DNA from: Cycas panzhihuaensis
Taxonomy: Eukaryota > Cycadophyta
DNA length: 64,000 nucleotides
NCBI GenBank assembly: GCA_023213395.1
Contig: CM041465.1
Span: forward strand, 236,103,741-236,167,740
Direction: 5' to 3'
The notes beneath the pieces were generated by a model, which had not been told where the DNA came from, did not search any database, and worked only from the letters and a program-made list of their open reading frames with translations. The position numbers and the translations under genes were made by a program. Of the stretch, positions 1 through 9,779 are shown piece by piece; the stretch's first letter is position 1, and each line of letters starts with the position of its first letter.

Positions 1-1195
1 CCTAGAAAAACTAGGGGGGAATAGAGAGATCAAGAGGATAAGCAGACAAAGAATGTAGGAATACCTCTTGTATGCAGCAAAGAAGACAAGGATAGGAATA
101 ATATATTCACCTTTAACAAGACAAACCCAAGGAAAACTATGGAAAATAATGGAAAATACCTGCTAGGCTATGTAAGAGGCAGATCTACCCCTATAGATAA
201 TAGAAAAAAGGTAGATCTGGTACATTTATAGGATATCCTTAGGAAGGTTCTACAATGGAAACATACTTGTTGAAAGTTGTAGGGAGGGCATGGAGGCCAC
301 ACTTGAGCATGAATCCTTACTTAGAAGTGTTAGTTGGTGAGCTTGCTACTATGGATCATAGCTACAATAGGCAAATCTCAAGTTGGAACATAGGGAACTT
401 GAATGTTGTAGGGCACTCCTACAGAAAACTCCTACGAAAGAGAGAGAAGAGAGCAAGGAAGGTGGGAGAAGAATAAGAAAATGAGGTCCTTTTAGGCTTT
501 ATACCTAACCCTAGGTTGAATGGACAATTAGTGTTGAGGTAAGGCTCGAGAGGAGTCAAAGCCACGGGGCAATTTCACAAAAAAAAAGAATTTTGCTATG
601 GCAGATTTTAAAAAATAAGTTATAACAGTCGCCCCACAGTAAACTTTACAATACCATAAAGTTTACCGTGGTACCATGACATTTGTCATGGTGCAGTGAT
701 AAAGATAAAAATAAGCCAAAGGGAGGATGCCTGGGATCCTTAAAAGCCTAGGAGGGGCCAACCCTCTATCTAGATGGCTAGGGACAATCAAATAGGAAAG
801 ATGACCTAAACTAGATGGGGTACCAAAGTGGAAGAACTCCTAGGGAACTGATAATTGACATGAGGATCAACTAATCATAAGGGTTTTGATGTGGTGAGGG
901 GGTGTGATAGATCACACAGGTTAAGCAATGCTAAAGACAATGTGGAGTTGCATAGGAGGGTTGTGGAGTTCCATGGTGATGCATGTCCTATTAATCATCA
1001 TAGGCTAAGAGAATAACAAGTAGCATGATCAAGCAATAGGTGCTAGGTGATCACTCAAATGTGACAATTAGTCAGGCAATGAGATGATGCTTCTATCTAC
1101 CTTTCCAAAGAAATAGTAAAGGTGAAAAGGAAGAAGCATACCTGTCCTTACCTGAGTTGACCTACCAAGAACCCATTCTTGGGAGCTGGGAAACA
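1..1195 (-). repeat. 3' LTR of element A (partial)
   Basis: This is the retained part of the left LTR. Its right end at 1195 is the element-strand start TGTTTCCC, next to a purine-rich tract. A TATA-type box lies on the minus strand at 497-503 (plus strand ctttata), and a cluster of imperfect inverted repeats around GGTACC lies at about 640-700, upstream of that box in the U3 sense. The sequence aligns with the right LTR over its whole length with many transitions, which points to an old insertion. The small ORF at 255-476 inside it has no recognisable domain and is not called. Confidence 0.85.
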
Positions 1196-1210
1196 CTACT
1201 CCCTTGGCAG
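1196..1210 (-). other. Polypurine tract of element A
   Basis: On the minus strand the bases just before the LTR read CTGCCAAGGGAGTAG, followed by TGTTTCCC. Elements B, D and E have the same arrangement (AAGGGGGCAG, AAGGGGGTAG, AAGAGGGTAG). This is the expected plus-strand priming site of an LTR retrotransposon and fixes the orientation of the element. Confidence 0.75.
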
Positions 1211-1689
1211 TAGATCCTCGCAACTCAAAGGCATAATGCAATAGTGAATGTTGGTAATGAAATATCAGTAACACACATATATATAAATCATAATAATAGT
1301 GCAAACCAAGGGCAACAATGAGTGTCATGACAGAACACATGGGTGTAGAGGCAAGGGCGAGACAACATAGGGGCTGCCTATGTGTCGTGGAATGGATAAT
1401 AGGTAAAGGTAACGGACGAGGAGGATGCCTCCATCGTAAGAGTAGGGTTGAAGGGTGGTGATGACCACACCTAGAGCCAAACAGATGTTGTAAACAAAGC
1501 TATGTACAAACATAATTCAAGAATAGCAAGAGCTATATGCTAAAATGCTAATAATAGAGTGAAGAAATAAACCTAGTAGTCACCATAGTTTAGCCTCATT
1601 AGCAGCCAACTTTTAGAGGTGCGAATGGATTGCAATGCAAAGGGTAACCCTAGGAATTGGGTGTAGGAAAGACCAAATAAGTCCCTTAA

Positions 1690-2109
1690 GGTGGGTCGCC
1701 AAGGAGAGGCAAGCAACGCTCAAGGACGAGGTGAACTAAGCTATCTACCTCAGCATTGAGATCTCATGGGATATGTCAAATGTCGATGGATGAGAAACAA
1801 GCTAACAAGGATCTAGTAGTCAAGGTAAGGGCCCTTAAGCATGGGCACCACACCTGGTAGACCTGGCTGAGATGAGACACCACAACTTGAGAGTCACAAA
1901 AGAGAATGATGGGTCTATGATGACAGTGGAGTGCATCAATAAAGGCCTCAATAATAACTATGTATTTAACTTCGTTATTGGTAGCCTTCAGGAAGGAAGA
2001 TCCTAGAGTGCATGAAGTCATATCCAGAGGAGTCATGGAGAATCCGTGCAGCAGTGGAAGGGCTAGGATTACCATGACTTCTGCTATTCATAAAAATGAG
2101 TAAGGCCAT
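1690..2109 (-). pseudogene. Second, archaeal-like RNase H (aRNH) of element A, decayed
   Basis: The family hydrolyses RNA in RNA:DNA hybrids. The reading frame starts at a conserved ATG (2109; MALLIF) that is matched in copies B, D and E. Visible motifs are GNPSP (consensus GNPGP), TNNEVKY (catalytic Glu) and CDSQVVVSHL (catalytic Asp). A proline-containing motif near the end corresponds to the HIPEALNAEAD region of copy B. The first catalytic Asp is lost: FMNS stands where others have FTDG. One extra base near 1990 breaks the frame before TNNE. The gene sits between the antisense PMD gene and the 3' LTR, downstream of INT and separate from the RT-linked RNase H at 6740-7000. Confidence 0.75.
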
Positions 2110-2255
2110 GACAAAAATGGAGGTCTTGATAGTGAGTAAGTGTTGACGGGATTGATGAGTAGAGAGGACTCAACAATATGAAATCATCGTAAAAGTCTCC
2201 AAATACATGTCAATAAAGGGTGCAAAAGGGCAGGAAGACCCAAAGATGAGGCTAC

Positions 2256-2621
2256 CTAGAGGCGAAGAGGGCCAACCGATAGATGGGGAAGAACTTGTGG
2301 TGAAAAGGCCCCTCTAGGGTACCAAAAGTTGCTTAGAGAAGTGAAATGCAGTCTCAAATAAGAGGGGATACTTCCTTTGGAGGCCCTAAAGGCATGGACG
2401 GGAAACAAAAATGGATCCAGGATGGCGAAACAAGTCAAACAAGTATAAACTCGAGCATGTATAGAGGTGGCATGTAAAATGAGGCAAAAGGAGCCTCGCA
2501 AGGCCAAGGAAAGGGTGCCATAAATGCACCTGGCAGGTCCAAGGAAAAAAGAAGGCCATATAGGCAAAACTAGAGATGGACCTAGAAGGCAAAGGTGATC
2601 ACAGAAATGAGACGGTCTCAA
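2256..2621 (-). other. Candidate unknown ORF upstream of aRNH (element A)
   Basis: This 121-codon open frame lies on the sense strand, 146 bases upstream of the aRNH ATG. I recognise no domain; the product would be rich in Phe, Leu, Pro and Ser. A similar frame is open at the same place in element E (60495-60980) and, shorter, in B (23181-23414), with shared short motifs such as ILDPFL/TLDMFL and RGAFSP/KGPFSP. It may be a real small ORF or simply a pyrimidine-rich strand with few stops. Confidence 0.25.
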
Positions 2622-2670
2622 GGGCTATCGCAATGAGAGAAATAAGAGAAGTGCTCATTGGGTCCCCCAC

Positions 2671-2680
2671 TTATATAAAG
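2671..2680 (+). promoter_or_regulatory. Putative TATA box for the antisense PMD gene (element A)
   Basis: The plus strand reads ttatataaag followed by gaaactc. The same box and flank occur at the matching place in B (23649-23656) and E (61033-61040), and a degenerate form occurs in D (44451-44459, minus). It points towards the PMD-like ORF, whose ATG lies about 660 bases downstream, and away from aRNH. The role is inferred from conservation and position. Confidence 0.45.
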
Positions 2681-3336
2681 GAAACTCGATGAAAATGGAA
2701 TTAATTTTCATAGGCTCACAAATGAATTAGAGCCCTTCCCTCTATATAGTAAAGTATTGCCCAACTTTGGAGGCACACAGGGAGAGATTCGACCATTGGA
2801 TTGAGATGTAAAGATAGTTGGCAAGACCAGGGTGATGAGATGGCGGTGGCGAGACCAGATCCAGTGAGTAGATTATCCAAATCCAACCCCATTTCATCAA
2901 TTCAATTTAATGGATTTTTAATGACTTTTAGTGAAATTTTGGGCCCCTTAAGGGAAAACAGTGATTTATTGGAGTCTAAATTGGACCCATCAAGAGGCAG
3001 GACTAGGGCATTAGGGAGCCCTAGTCTCGGTGGGCCTGAGTGTGGCCTACTTAGACTAATTATTTTTATTTTTTGGCTGGAAAACCTCCCATTTTTAGAG
3101 GGTGATGTTGGCACCATGGCAAAGATTGCAGTGCAATGATCTTTGCCTCAGGTCTGCTGAGATTTGGATAAAATCTTAGTGGGCCCCACACTAAACTGTA
3201 CTATGGAGTTTAGCATGATGCAAAGGTAGACTGACTGAAAAGCAAAAAGATGGCCCAAGAGAGAGCCAGATCTCAGTTCAAGAGGAGTAAGAGGTAGTCC
3301 TAAGGTTCAGTAGGTGGATTTGGATAGGTTCTAACT
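2681..3336 (+). other. Leader between antisense TATA box and PMD ORF (element A)
   Basis: I see no convincing coding sequence here. The segment is conserved in B (23657-24307) and E (61041-61522): a block around gatccagtgagtggat, then a block around agagaggggcgggaccgggg, then a palindromic element at 3120-3145 that is degenerate here and perfect in B. It probably forms the transcribed leader of the antisense gene. Confidence 0.45.
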
Positions 3337-4497
3337 ATGTTTTGGGGTGTTGCAGGCAGTCATTATGGTGGATAACCACAAAGACATAGGTGTTTCTATG
3401 ATTAACTTCATTGAGATGATGACTCATGGAGATCAGCGAGTATTAGGGAGATATGGCCTATTGAAGGCCATTAAGACACCATAGTATATGTCAGACCAAT
3501 GCCTCCTAATAAATATAGTCTCATACTAAGATCGACAAAGGTATGTATTCCATCTCCCCTAAGTGGGAGATGTTACAATCACACTAAGAGACGTGAAGAG
3601 GATCCTAGGTGTACCAGCATCTGGAGCACCAGTGTTACTAGACATACTTCCTAGTAATGAGGATAGTAGGGAGATTCCACATAGCGAAATCACTAGCGGC
3701 AGAGGATAGAGGTATCCCGGTAGGCCCAATAGTTGATGAGGTGGCACTCGAGGAGGAGGAGCTACCAATAGTAGGTGGAGGACTCAAGGAGGAGGTAATT
3801 ATCTGAGTCAGGGAGCTAGTGGTCCCAACAAGTGAGACACTACCCTTTCCCTTCGGCATTTAATCACCAAATATATAGTTGTTACTTTATTTGATTTATT
3901 TGATGTACATACTGATAGGTGGCATGTTGGATTTACAGGAGTGGCAGACATCGAGAGGTTGATTGAGGTGGTGGTCCAAGAGATGTTTCCCTAGGTGTAT
4001 ATAGAGGCACAACCTCCCATCCAGGTAGGGGAGGAGCCACGATCGACAGGGGAGCATATTCCAATATTCACCCCTCTAGTCAAGGCTAGAGACATGTGGG
4101 CGATAGAGTCCCAGAAGCATGAGGCGAGGGTGGGATGACTGTAAGGAGAGTTGGATGTGACCAGGGCAAAGAGAGATATACTACAAGGTTGGGTCTAGGC
4201 TCTAGAGACTCGGGGAGGAGAAGGTGGTGATGCAGAGAGTTGCATTAGGATATAAGTACTGGAGGAGTGACTATGAGGAGTGGAGGGGGATAAGGAACGT
4301 ATCCAGGTATGATATAATCAGTTAGTAGGTCAGATGGCATCGAGGTCATCGAGAAGCAAGACCTATACCCACATGATGATGATGACCTTGAGGAGGCCTC
4401 GAGACGAGGGGAGTGAGGTTGGAAGTTCCCAAAGATGCAGGAGGAGTCTATGAGGCATGTGGTCCCCAGGAGAGGGATCACATAGACCAGGAGATGA
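3337..4497 (+). pseudogene. Antisense plant mobile domain (PMD)-like gene of element A, decayed
   Basis: The gene runs opposite to the element. The start ATGTTT is shared with copy B. Exon 1 shows MINFIEMMTHGDQR, then YMSDQCLLINI, then YVFHLP, VGDVTITLRDV and ILGVPASG. That succession (a variable W/D-rich segment, then FHLP..E.T.T..DV..LLGLP.G) is the signature of the PMD family (MAIN/MAIL1 and transposon relatives). A predicted intron at 3832-3938 separates it from exon 2 (VADIERLIEVVVQEMFP, later DMWAIESQ, ending VVPRRGIT and TRR). Stops include TAG at 3482-3484 and 3992-3994, both CAG in copy B, and two bases are missing near the start. Function here is unknown. Host MAIN/MAIL1 proteins act in silencing and genome stability, but that role cannot be transferred to this pseudogene. 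Confidence 0.65.
3832..3938 (+). other. Predicted intron in the antisense PMD gene (element A)
   Basis: The 107-base segment starts GTGAGAC and ends TTTACAG. It is AT-rich and full of stops, while the flanking sequence aligns as protein with copy B. Copy B has a segment of 103 bases at the same place, starting GTGAGG. Confidence 0.55.
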
Positions 4498-5309
4498 TGC
4501 CCTAGGAGCAGGGTAGCATTAAAGAGTAGGATATAGTATGTTTTTTACTTGTCATGGGAAAGCATCAGGCCTTTAGGGAGTCACCATATGTTTCCACATG
4601 ATTATACTCCTCCCTACAAGGATTCCAGCTTCCCACAGATGATGTACCATACCATTTATATGATATGACATATGATGGCTTTGTATATATAGATGGGGCC
4701 ATTGGCACCCCATTTGATATATGCTGATGTGTGTGATGACACATGATGGATGATGTATATTTATATTTATGCTTATATATGTATATATATGAGGGTGCAT
4801 GGATGCAAGAAGAGCTATAGGTTGTGATGTTTTGATTGATCATTGTAAGGTTTGTGATAAAGGATTATTTGAGCTACATGCATTTCCTTTTATGTACAGC
4901 CATATTCTTAGCAGACACACATACGATCACCATAGGCAGTGGTGATAAACATATGTAAGGCTAGGAAATAGGGTGGCACACATGTCTGCATGGGAGCATA
5001 GAGGGATATGCAAAGGAAATTCCAATGGGAAGGGAGTGATGACACTCCAACGTGTCATCCTAGTTGAGGAATATACCCAAACCCGGGAATGATTAGGACA
5101 ATACACCCAAATAGGAGGATAGGGCCCACAGAGAAAAGGGGATAAGGGGATCCATGGGAGGAACCTGAAAGAAACAAGGAGGCCACCCTAAGCCGCCATT
5201 CCACCTGCAGCTAGGGGGAATAGGGACTTGCCTAGGATTATAGTTTAGGCTCATTTTAGAGTATAAAGAAGAGGGTGACATAGTCATGTATAGATATTTT
5301 TTAGGAATT
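4498..5309 (-). other. Non-coding block between INT and the PMD gene (element A)
   Basis: I find no supportable gene. The part at 4870-5260 aligns with 26630-26950 in B, including the stretch around gggatatgcaaaggaaat. It probably holds the 3' ends of the converging sense (pol) and antisense (PMD) transcripts. Confidence 0.5.
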
Positions 5310-6430
5310 TCCCATTTATATCCTTCTCAAATTCAAGGCCTTCTAGGGTGATGATCCTATAAGCATCGTTCCTAGGACTCTCAAGAATGACAAAAGGGCC
5401 AACCTTTTTAGGTTCGAATTTGGTCAGGAGATCATGGAGATACTATAGTTTGAGGACGTGGTCCCCAAGATGTAAAGGAAGGGAATGCAAGTTTTTATCG
5501 TAATTCCTTTGTGCCCTAGCCTTAGAGGCAAGGTTGGTTTGGTAGGCGACTAAGAATTTCTCATCCAGGGCCTCGAGGTCTAAAAGGCAAGCCTCACGGA
5601 TAGACTCCTCCTTGACAAGACCTCAGAGAGAGACCCATAAAGAAGGAATCTCTACTTCCAATGGGAGAATCACCTCTATCCCATAGACTAGGGAGAAAGG
5701 AGTTATTCCTATAGCCATATGGATAGACATGTGATACACCCATAGAGCAGAAAGGAGTTGGAGGTGCTAATCTATTTGAGATTGGGCAACAGTTTTCTTT
5801 AAGATATTTATAAGAGTTTTATTAAATGATTTGACCTAGCCATTGGCCTAGGGATAGTAAGGAGAGGAAGTTTTATGAGAAATGTAGAATCTCTCAAAAA
5901 GTTCATCCATCTCCTTGTTGCAAAAAAGAGTTCTATTATCTGTGATCAGGACATTGGGGACCCCGAAGCAACAGATGATAAGCTAGTAGATAAAGGTGGT
6001 TATCGTCTTACCAAGAGTAGTAATCAAAGGAATGACTTCCGTCCATTTAGTAAAGTACTCTATAGTAGTCAAGATAAACTTGTGCTGTAATGAAGAGGAT
6101 GGGGTTATGGCTCTAATAAGGTCCAACCCCCATTAGGAGAAGGGCCATGGAGATATAATAGGGTGGAGAGCATCGAAAGGCAAGTGAGTCTTATTGACAT
6201 ACTCCTGGCATTGCCGACATCTCAAGGTGTAAGCATGGGCATCCTTAAAGAGGGATGGCCAATAATATCCCATACAAAGGATCCTTTGGGCCATGGATTG
6301 GCCCTCAAAGTGGCCTCCGTAAATGCCGTGGTGGAATTCACGGAGTATATGGTCTACTTCATCGAGGACGATGTAGCGAAGAAGGATCCCATCGAAGCAT
6401 CTCTTGTACAACACCTCACTCATAAGAAAG
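5310..6430 (-). pseudogene. Integrase of element A, decayed
   Basis: The Ty3/gypsy integrase inserts the element cDNA. From the N-terminus: an HHCC zinc region (HILREFHHG then CRQCQEY, about 6340-6190), the core with first Asp in GLDLIRA (about 6115), second Asp in LITDNRT (about 5940), and a C-terminal GPY/F-type module (KKVGPFVILE, about 5400-5440). The catalytic Glu region reads VKSFNKT at 5818-5833, so Glu is replaced by Lys (codon 5830-5832). Copy D keeps ESFNKT. A stop also lies just before it. The plus-strand ORF at 6163-6573 is the shadow of this gene. Confidence 0.85.
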
Positions 6431-6739
6431 TACTATCTGGTAATAGCCTAAATGCGAGACCTAACTTTATTGCTAACATTAGGGTGATACTGCTATTGAG
6501 TGAGATATTGCACAATGTCCTCATACCACTTACTATCAGTAAGCAAATGAGGAGGGGAGTCCTAAACGACTAGGATGGCCTCGTCAGGGAGTGAGTCATC
6601 AATAGGAAGGTCCAAAGGGTTCAGGATAGGAGTGTCAGTGAGCTACTCAGACACTACCATCCCTTTCTTTGATTTCCTATTAACAATGTGAAGATCAAAT
6701 TCCTAAAGGAGGACGTCCCATTTGCCAGTCTTACCTGTC

Positions 6740-7000
6740 AGGTTGGGTCAGGTAAGTAAATAACGCAGGGGATCGAATTGAACGATCACCCAAGTGGTAT
6801 TTCCAAGAAAATAATGTCTGAACTTCTTGGTTGTATATACCAAGGAGAGGCATTCTTTCTTCATAGGGGAGTAGTTAAGTTTGGCAGCCATGAGGGTGCG
6901 ACTGATGTAGCAAATAGCCCTCTCGATTCCTAAATTATCCTCCTGGGCCAACATAGCACCCAAAGATTCATCGGTTGCCAAGGTATACAGGGTGAATGGC
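6740..7000 (-). pseudogene. RNase H domain linked to RT (element A)
   Basis: This is the usual Ty3-type RNase H directly after RT. Motifs: FTLYTLATDESLGAMLAQED, with the first catalytic Asp in TDES, then AICYISRTLM, LNYSPMKKECLSLVYTTKKF and FRHYFLGNT. The frame is open from 7152 to 6748 including the RT connection. It is distinct from the second RNase H at 1690-2109. Confidence 0.85.
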
Positions 7001-7990
7001 CTATCAAAGAGAGGTAGCACTAATGTTAGGGCATAAGTGAGGGCTTCCTTAAGTTCTTTGAAGGCTTGTTGGGCCTTGGAAGACCAAACAAATGATGCCC
7101 CCTTCTTGAATAGGTTAGTGAGCAGTTTGACATTTATGGCAAAGTTTGCCAAAATATGCTTGAGAAAACCAAACCTACCTAAAAATGACTTAATCTGTCA
7201 TTGGGTTTTAGGAGGTGGTATGTTAAGGATGGCCTTGACCTTATCAGGGTCGATTTGGATTCCTTGCTTTAACACAAAGAAACTAAGGAGTTTGACAATA
7301 GTCATGACAAACACACATTTAAGAGGGCTGAGGCTTACATGGTATTTGCAGCATAGTGCAAAGATGGCCCACAAATCGATAGGGTGATGGGCTCTAACAT
7401 GTGAGAGACCTATCATGTCATCCATAAAGACCTCCAAGGATTTATTGATAAGATCATGAAAAACAAATTACATCGCCTTTTGACAAGTGGCGCCTACATT
7501 TTTTAGTCTCAAAGACATCGCCTTATAGGCAAAAGTACCCCATGGAGTGGTGAAGGCCCTCTTGTGATGATCTTTAGGAGAGATTTAAATTTGGTTATAG
7601 CCGGAGAAGCCATCCATTAAGGACATATCTTTGAAACTGGTGGTTTGATCGATAAAAGGAAGTGGAAAATTATCCTTAGGACATGCGTTATTAATATCAA
7701 GGAAATCAACGCATATCCAAATTGTCCCATTCTTTTTAGCAACGGGGACAATGTTAGATACCTATTTAGGATAGTCAATGGAAGTGATCAATCCTACATT
7801 GAGGAGTTTCTCAACTTTTATTTTAATAGCAGCTGAGAGCTTAGGGTAAAGAGGACGTTGCTTCTGACACACGAGGTGAGTGCCAGGAATTGTGGTAAGG
7901 TTGTGGGTCATGATTGAAGGATCAATTCCCTTCATATTGGAGTAGTCCCATGCAAAAACATTATGAAACTCCTAGAACAGAAGGGTATAC
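7001..7990 (-). pseudogene. Reverse transcriptase of element A, decayed
   Basis: RT copies element RNA into cDNA. The entry motif FAWDYSNMKGIDPSI lies near 7975-7920, then LITSIDYPK, DFLDINNACPKDNFPLP (fingers), LMDGFSGYN (motif A with Asp) and EVFMDDMIGLSH with the catalytic Asp pair at 7417-7422. After that come KCVFV and the thumb/connection, QIKSFLGRFGFLKHI. FMDD is a usual variant of YVDD. Several TAG/TAA stops and small frameshifts split it, so it is inactive. Confidence 0.85.
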
Positions 7991-8865
7991 TCCTTCACTT
8001 CATCAGGAGATCATTCTGCCCCTACCTTAATGACTTTGTCAGGGGCAAGGACTATGTCTTGGGTTACCCTAATACACATGGCATTCCCCTCCTCAAAGTG
8101 GAGGGGGCCTCAGTCAACAGGAAGGGATGGAATAAGGAATGGAGTTGGGTCAACAAGAGAAGACCCAATAGCCAAGATCTTCTGATAACCAATCCTATGG
8201 TGACTGGAAAGAAGGTTGGGCATGGAGCCTGCTAAGTGCTCAAGCAGGGCTTCGTCATTCTCAAAGTAGTCCATCCCATAGATGACCACACTTCGAGAAG
8301 ATGAAGGATGAAGGGAAGTAGAGACAACGGGACCATAGTGGTTGTCACGCCGCTCGACATACCTGAAGGACTCCCTGTAAGAACTAGAAAGAGGTCCCTC
8401 GCAAGGGATACTAGGAGGTTCCTCAACCTCATTACCTCTGTGTGGCAACAAAGGGGAATACTCAAGGAGCACCTAATCAACAGGAGTAATGACATGAGAT
8501 ACAAGGGGAGAACTAGTTTCTCCAACTATAGGGGTTCTAGAGAGGAATATAGAATAAAGGAGGTGCCCCCTACTCATGCCTAGAAGGGAAACAGGGTGAG
8601 GGAGATCCTCATCCTCACCATAAGACTCATCATTAGTAAGTATAGCAAGGTACTCGTAACTTTTGACACCAATAGGAGTGAACCGCATGAGGTTGGAAGA
8701 AGAGGATGAAGGGTCTTCTTCCAAAAGAGATGAGTCAGGGATATCAATAGAATAAGATGAAACATGGGTAGAAAGGTCTTTGTCACCTTTCGTTTAGCGA
8801 TGAGACACTTGACGGGATTGAGGTGGTTGTTTAATAGAAGGAAGCTCGTGAGAGATGACTCTCAT
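7991..8865 (-). pseudogene. Linker region between PR and RT (element A pol)
   Basis: This is an acidic, Ser/Pro-rich stretch on the pol strand without a domain I can name. Conserved points are SYEYLAIL (GYGYLAVM in B) and GMDYFENDEALLEHLAGS (cognate DFFENDEALLDNL in D, around 38155-38200), followed by HHRIGYQKILAIGSSL. The last part is shared by A, D and G; B keeps only the first part, ending at 27358. Confidence 0.6.
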
Positions 8866-9225
8866 TTACCTTTCAAGGATGAATTTAAGTTGCCCTAAAT
8901 GGGATGAGTACATGGCTCCCATCTGATCAAGCCATGGGTGTCCCAATAATAGATTGTAGTCGACGTCAATGTTGAGGACTATAATATCAGTGAGGACAGT
9001 CTTGTCCTCAAGAGTAAGTAGGATAGACATCAATCCCAAGGGTGTCTTTTCACTACTATAATAGCCTTGGCACCACCATGGAATTGATTCTAAAGCTGAT
9101 ATGCCAAGCTCTTGCATAACACAAAGGGCATGGTATTAACGAAAGAACCATTATCAATAACAGTTCTTCCTAAAGTATAATCTGGAGTATCGATGGTAAT
9201 AGTGAAAGGGAAGTGCCATTGCCAC
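8866..9225 (-). pseudogene. Retropepsin-like protease of element A
   Basis: This aspartic protease domain would process Gag-Pol. The active-site region reads VIDNGSFVNTMP (Asp-Asn-Gly-Ser), followed after a 2-base frameshift by MQELGISALESIPWW and the C-terminal LLLGHPWLDQMGAMYSS. DNGS in place of D[ST]G[AS] is seen in some plant Tat/Athila proteases and is also present in copy B, so it looks ancestral here. Confidence 0.75.
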
Positions 9226-9779
9226 TCCCTTTCACTAATACGAGGAATATACTTAAGATCAAAGAAGATGATGGGCTCACGATTCAGAGTGACTCCTAAG
9301 GTGTGAACGGGTACATCACCTAATTGTAAGGCCTCTAAGAGTAATGTGCATTGTTTAGGGCAAATTCCTTAAGACACCCATTATGGACATTTCGGTAGCC
9401 ACGGTATAGAGCTCATCAACGATTAAGAAAGGATTTCCCTTCGTAGTGGGTTGGGGAAGAGCCCTTCGAAAGTCGTAACAACTAGGGCACACAGGAATGG
9501 TCTTGGGGAGTGTGAGGGCTTCTAAAAGAGAAGTTTCTAGAAGAGGGTCAGGATGAGATATGGATGAAGAGGTGTCATTTGCCTCCTTGATCGCTTAAGA
9601 CTAGGTTAAGGCATACAATGGAGTGGTCTCAAGCAACTGAATAACCTTCTTTCCCTTATTATGGGATTGCAAAGGAGATGGGGTATATCAGTTAGGGGAA
9701 CCTAAGGAAGCAGACGAATTCCTTGTACCCTTCCCTTTGGCTTAGGAAGAGTGAGGGTTAGGAGATCTCCCTCAATTTT

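Noticed and set aside
255-476. 73-codon plus-strand ORF
   Set aside because: It is inside the A LTR, and the other A LTR does not preserve it (stops near 14280).
4565-4843. Two overlapping minus-strand ORFs (75 and 92 codons)
   Set aside because: They lie in an AT-rich non-coding block with tatata runs and have no domain and no conserved counterpart in B.
6163-6573. 136-codon plus-strand ORF
   Set aside because: It is antisense to the integrase, whose zinc and catalytic motifs on the minus strand explain the region.
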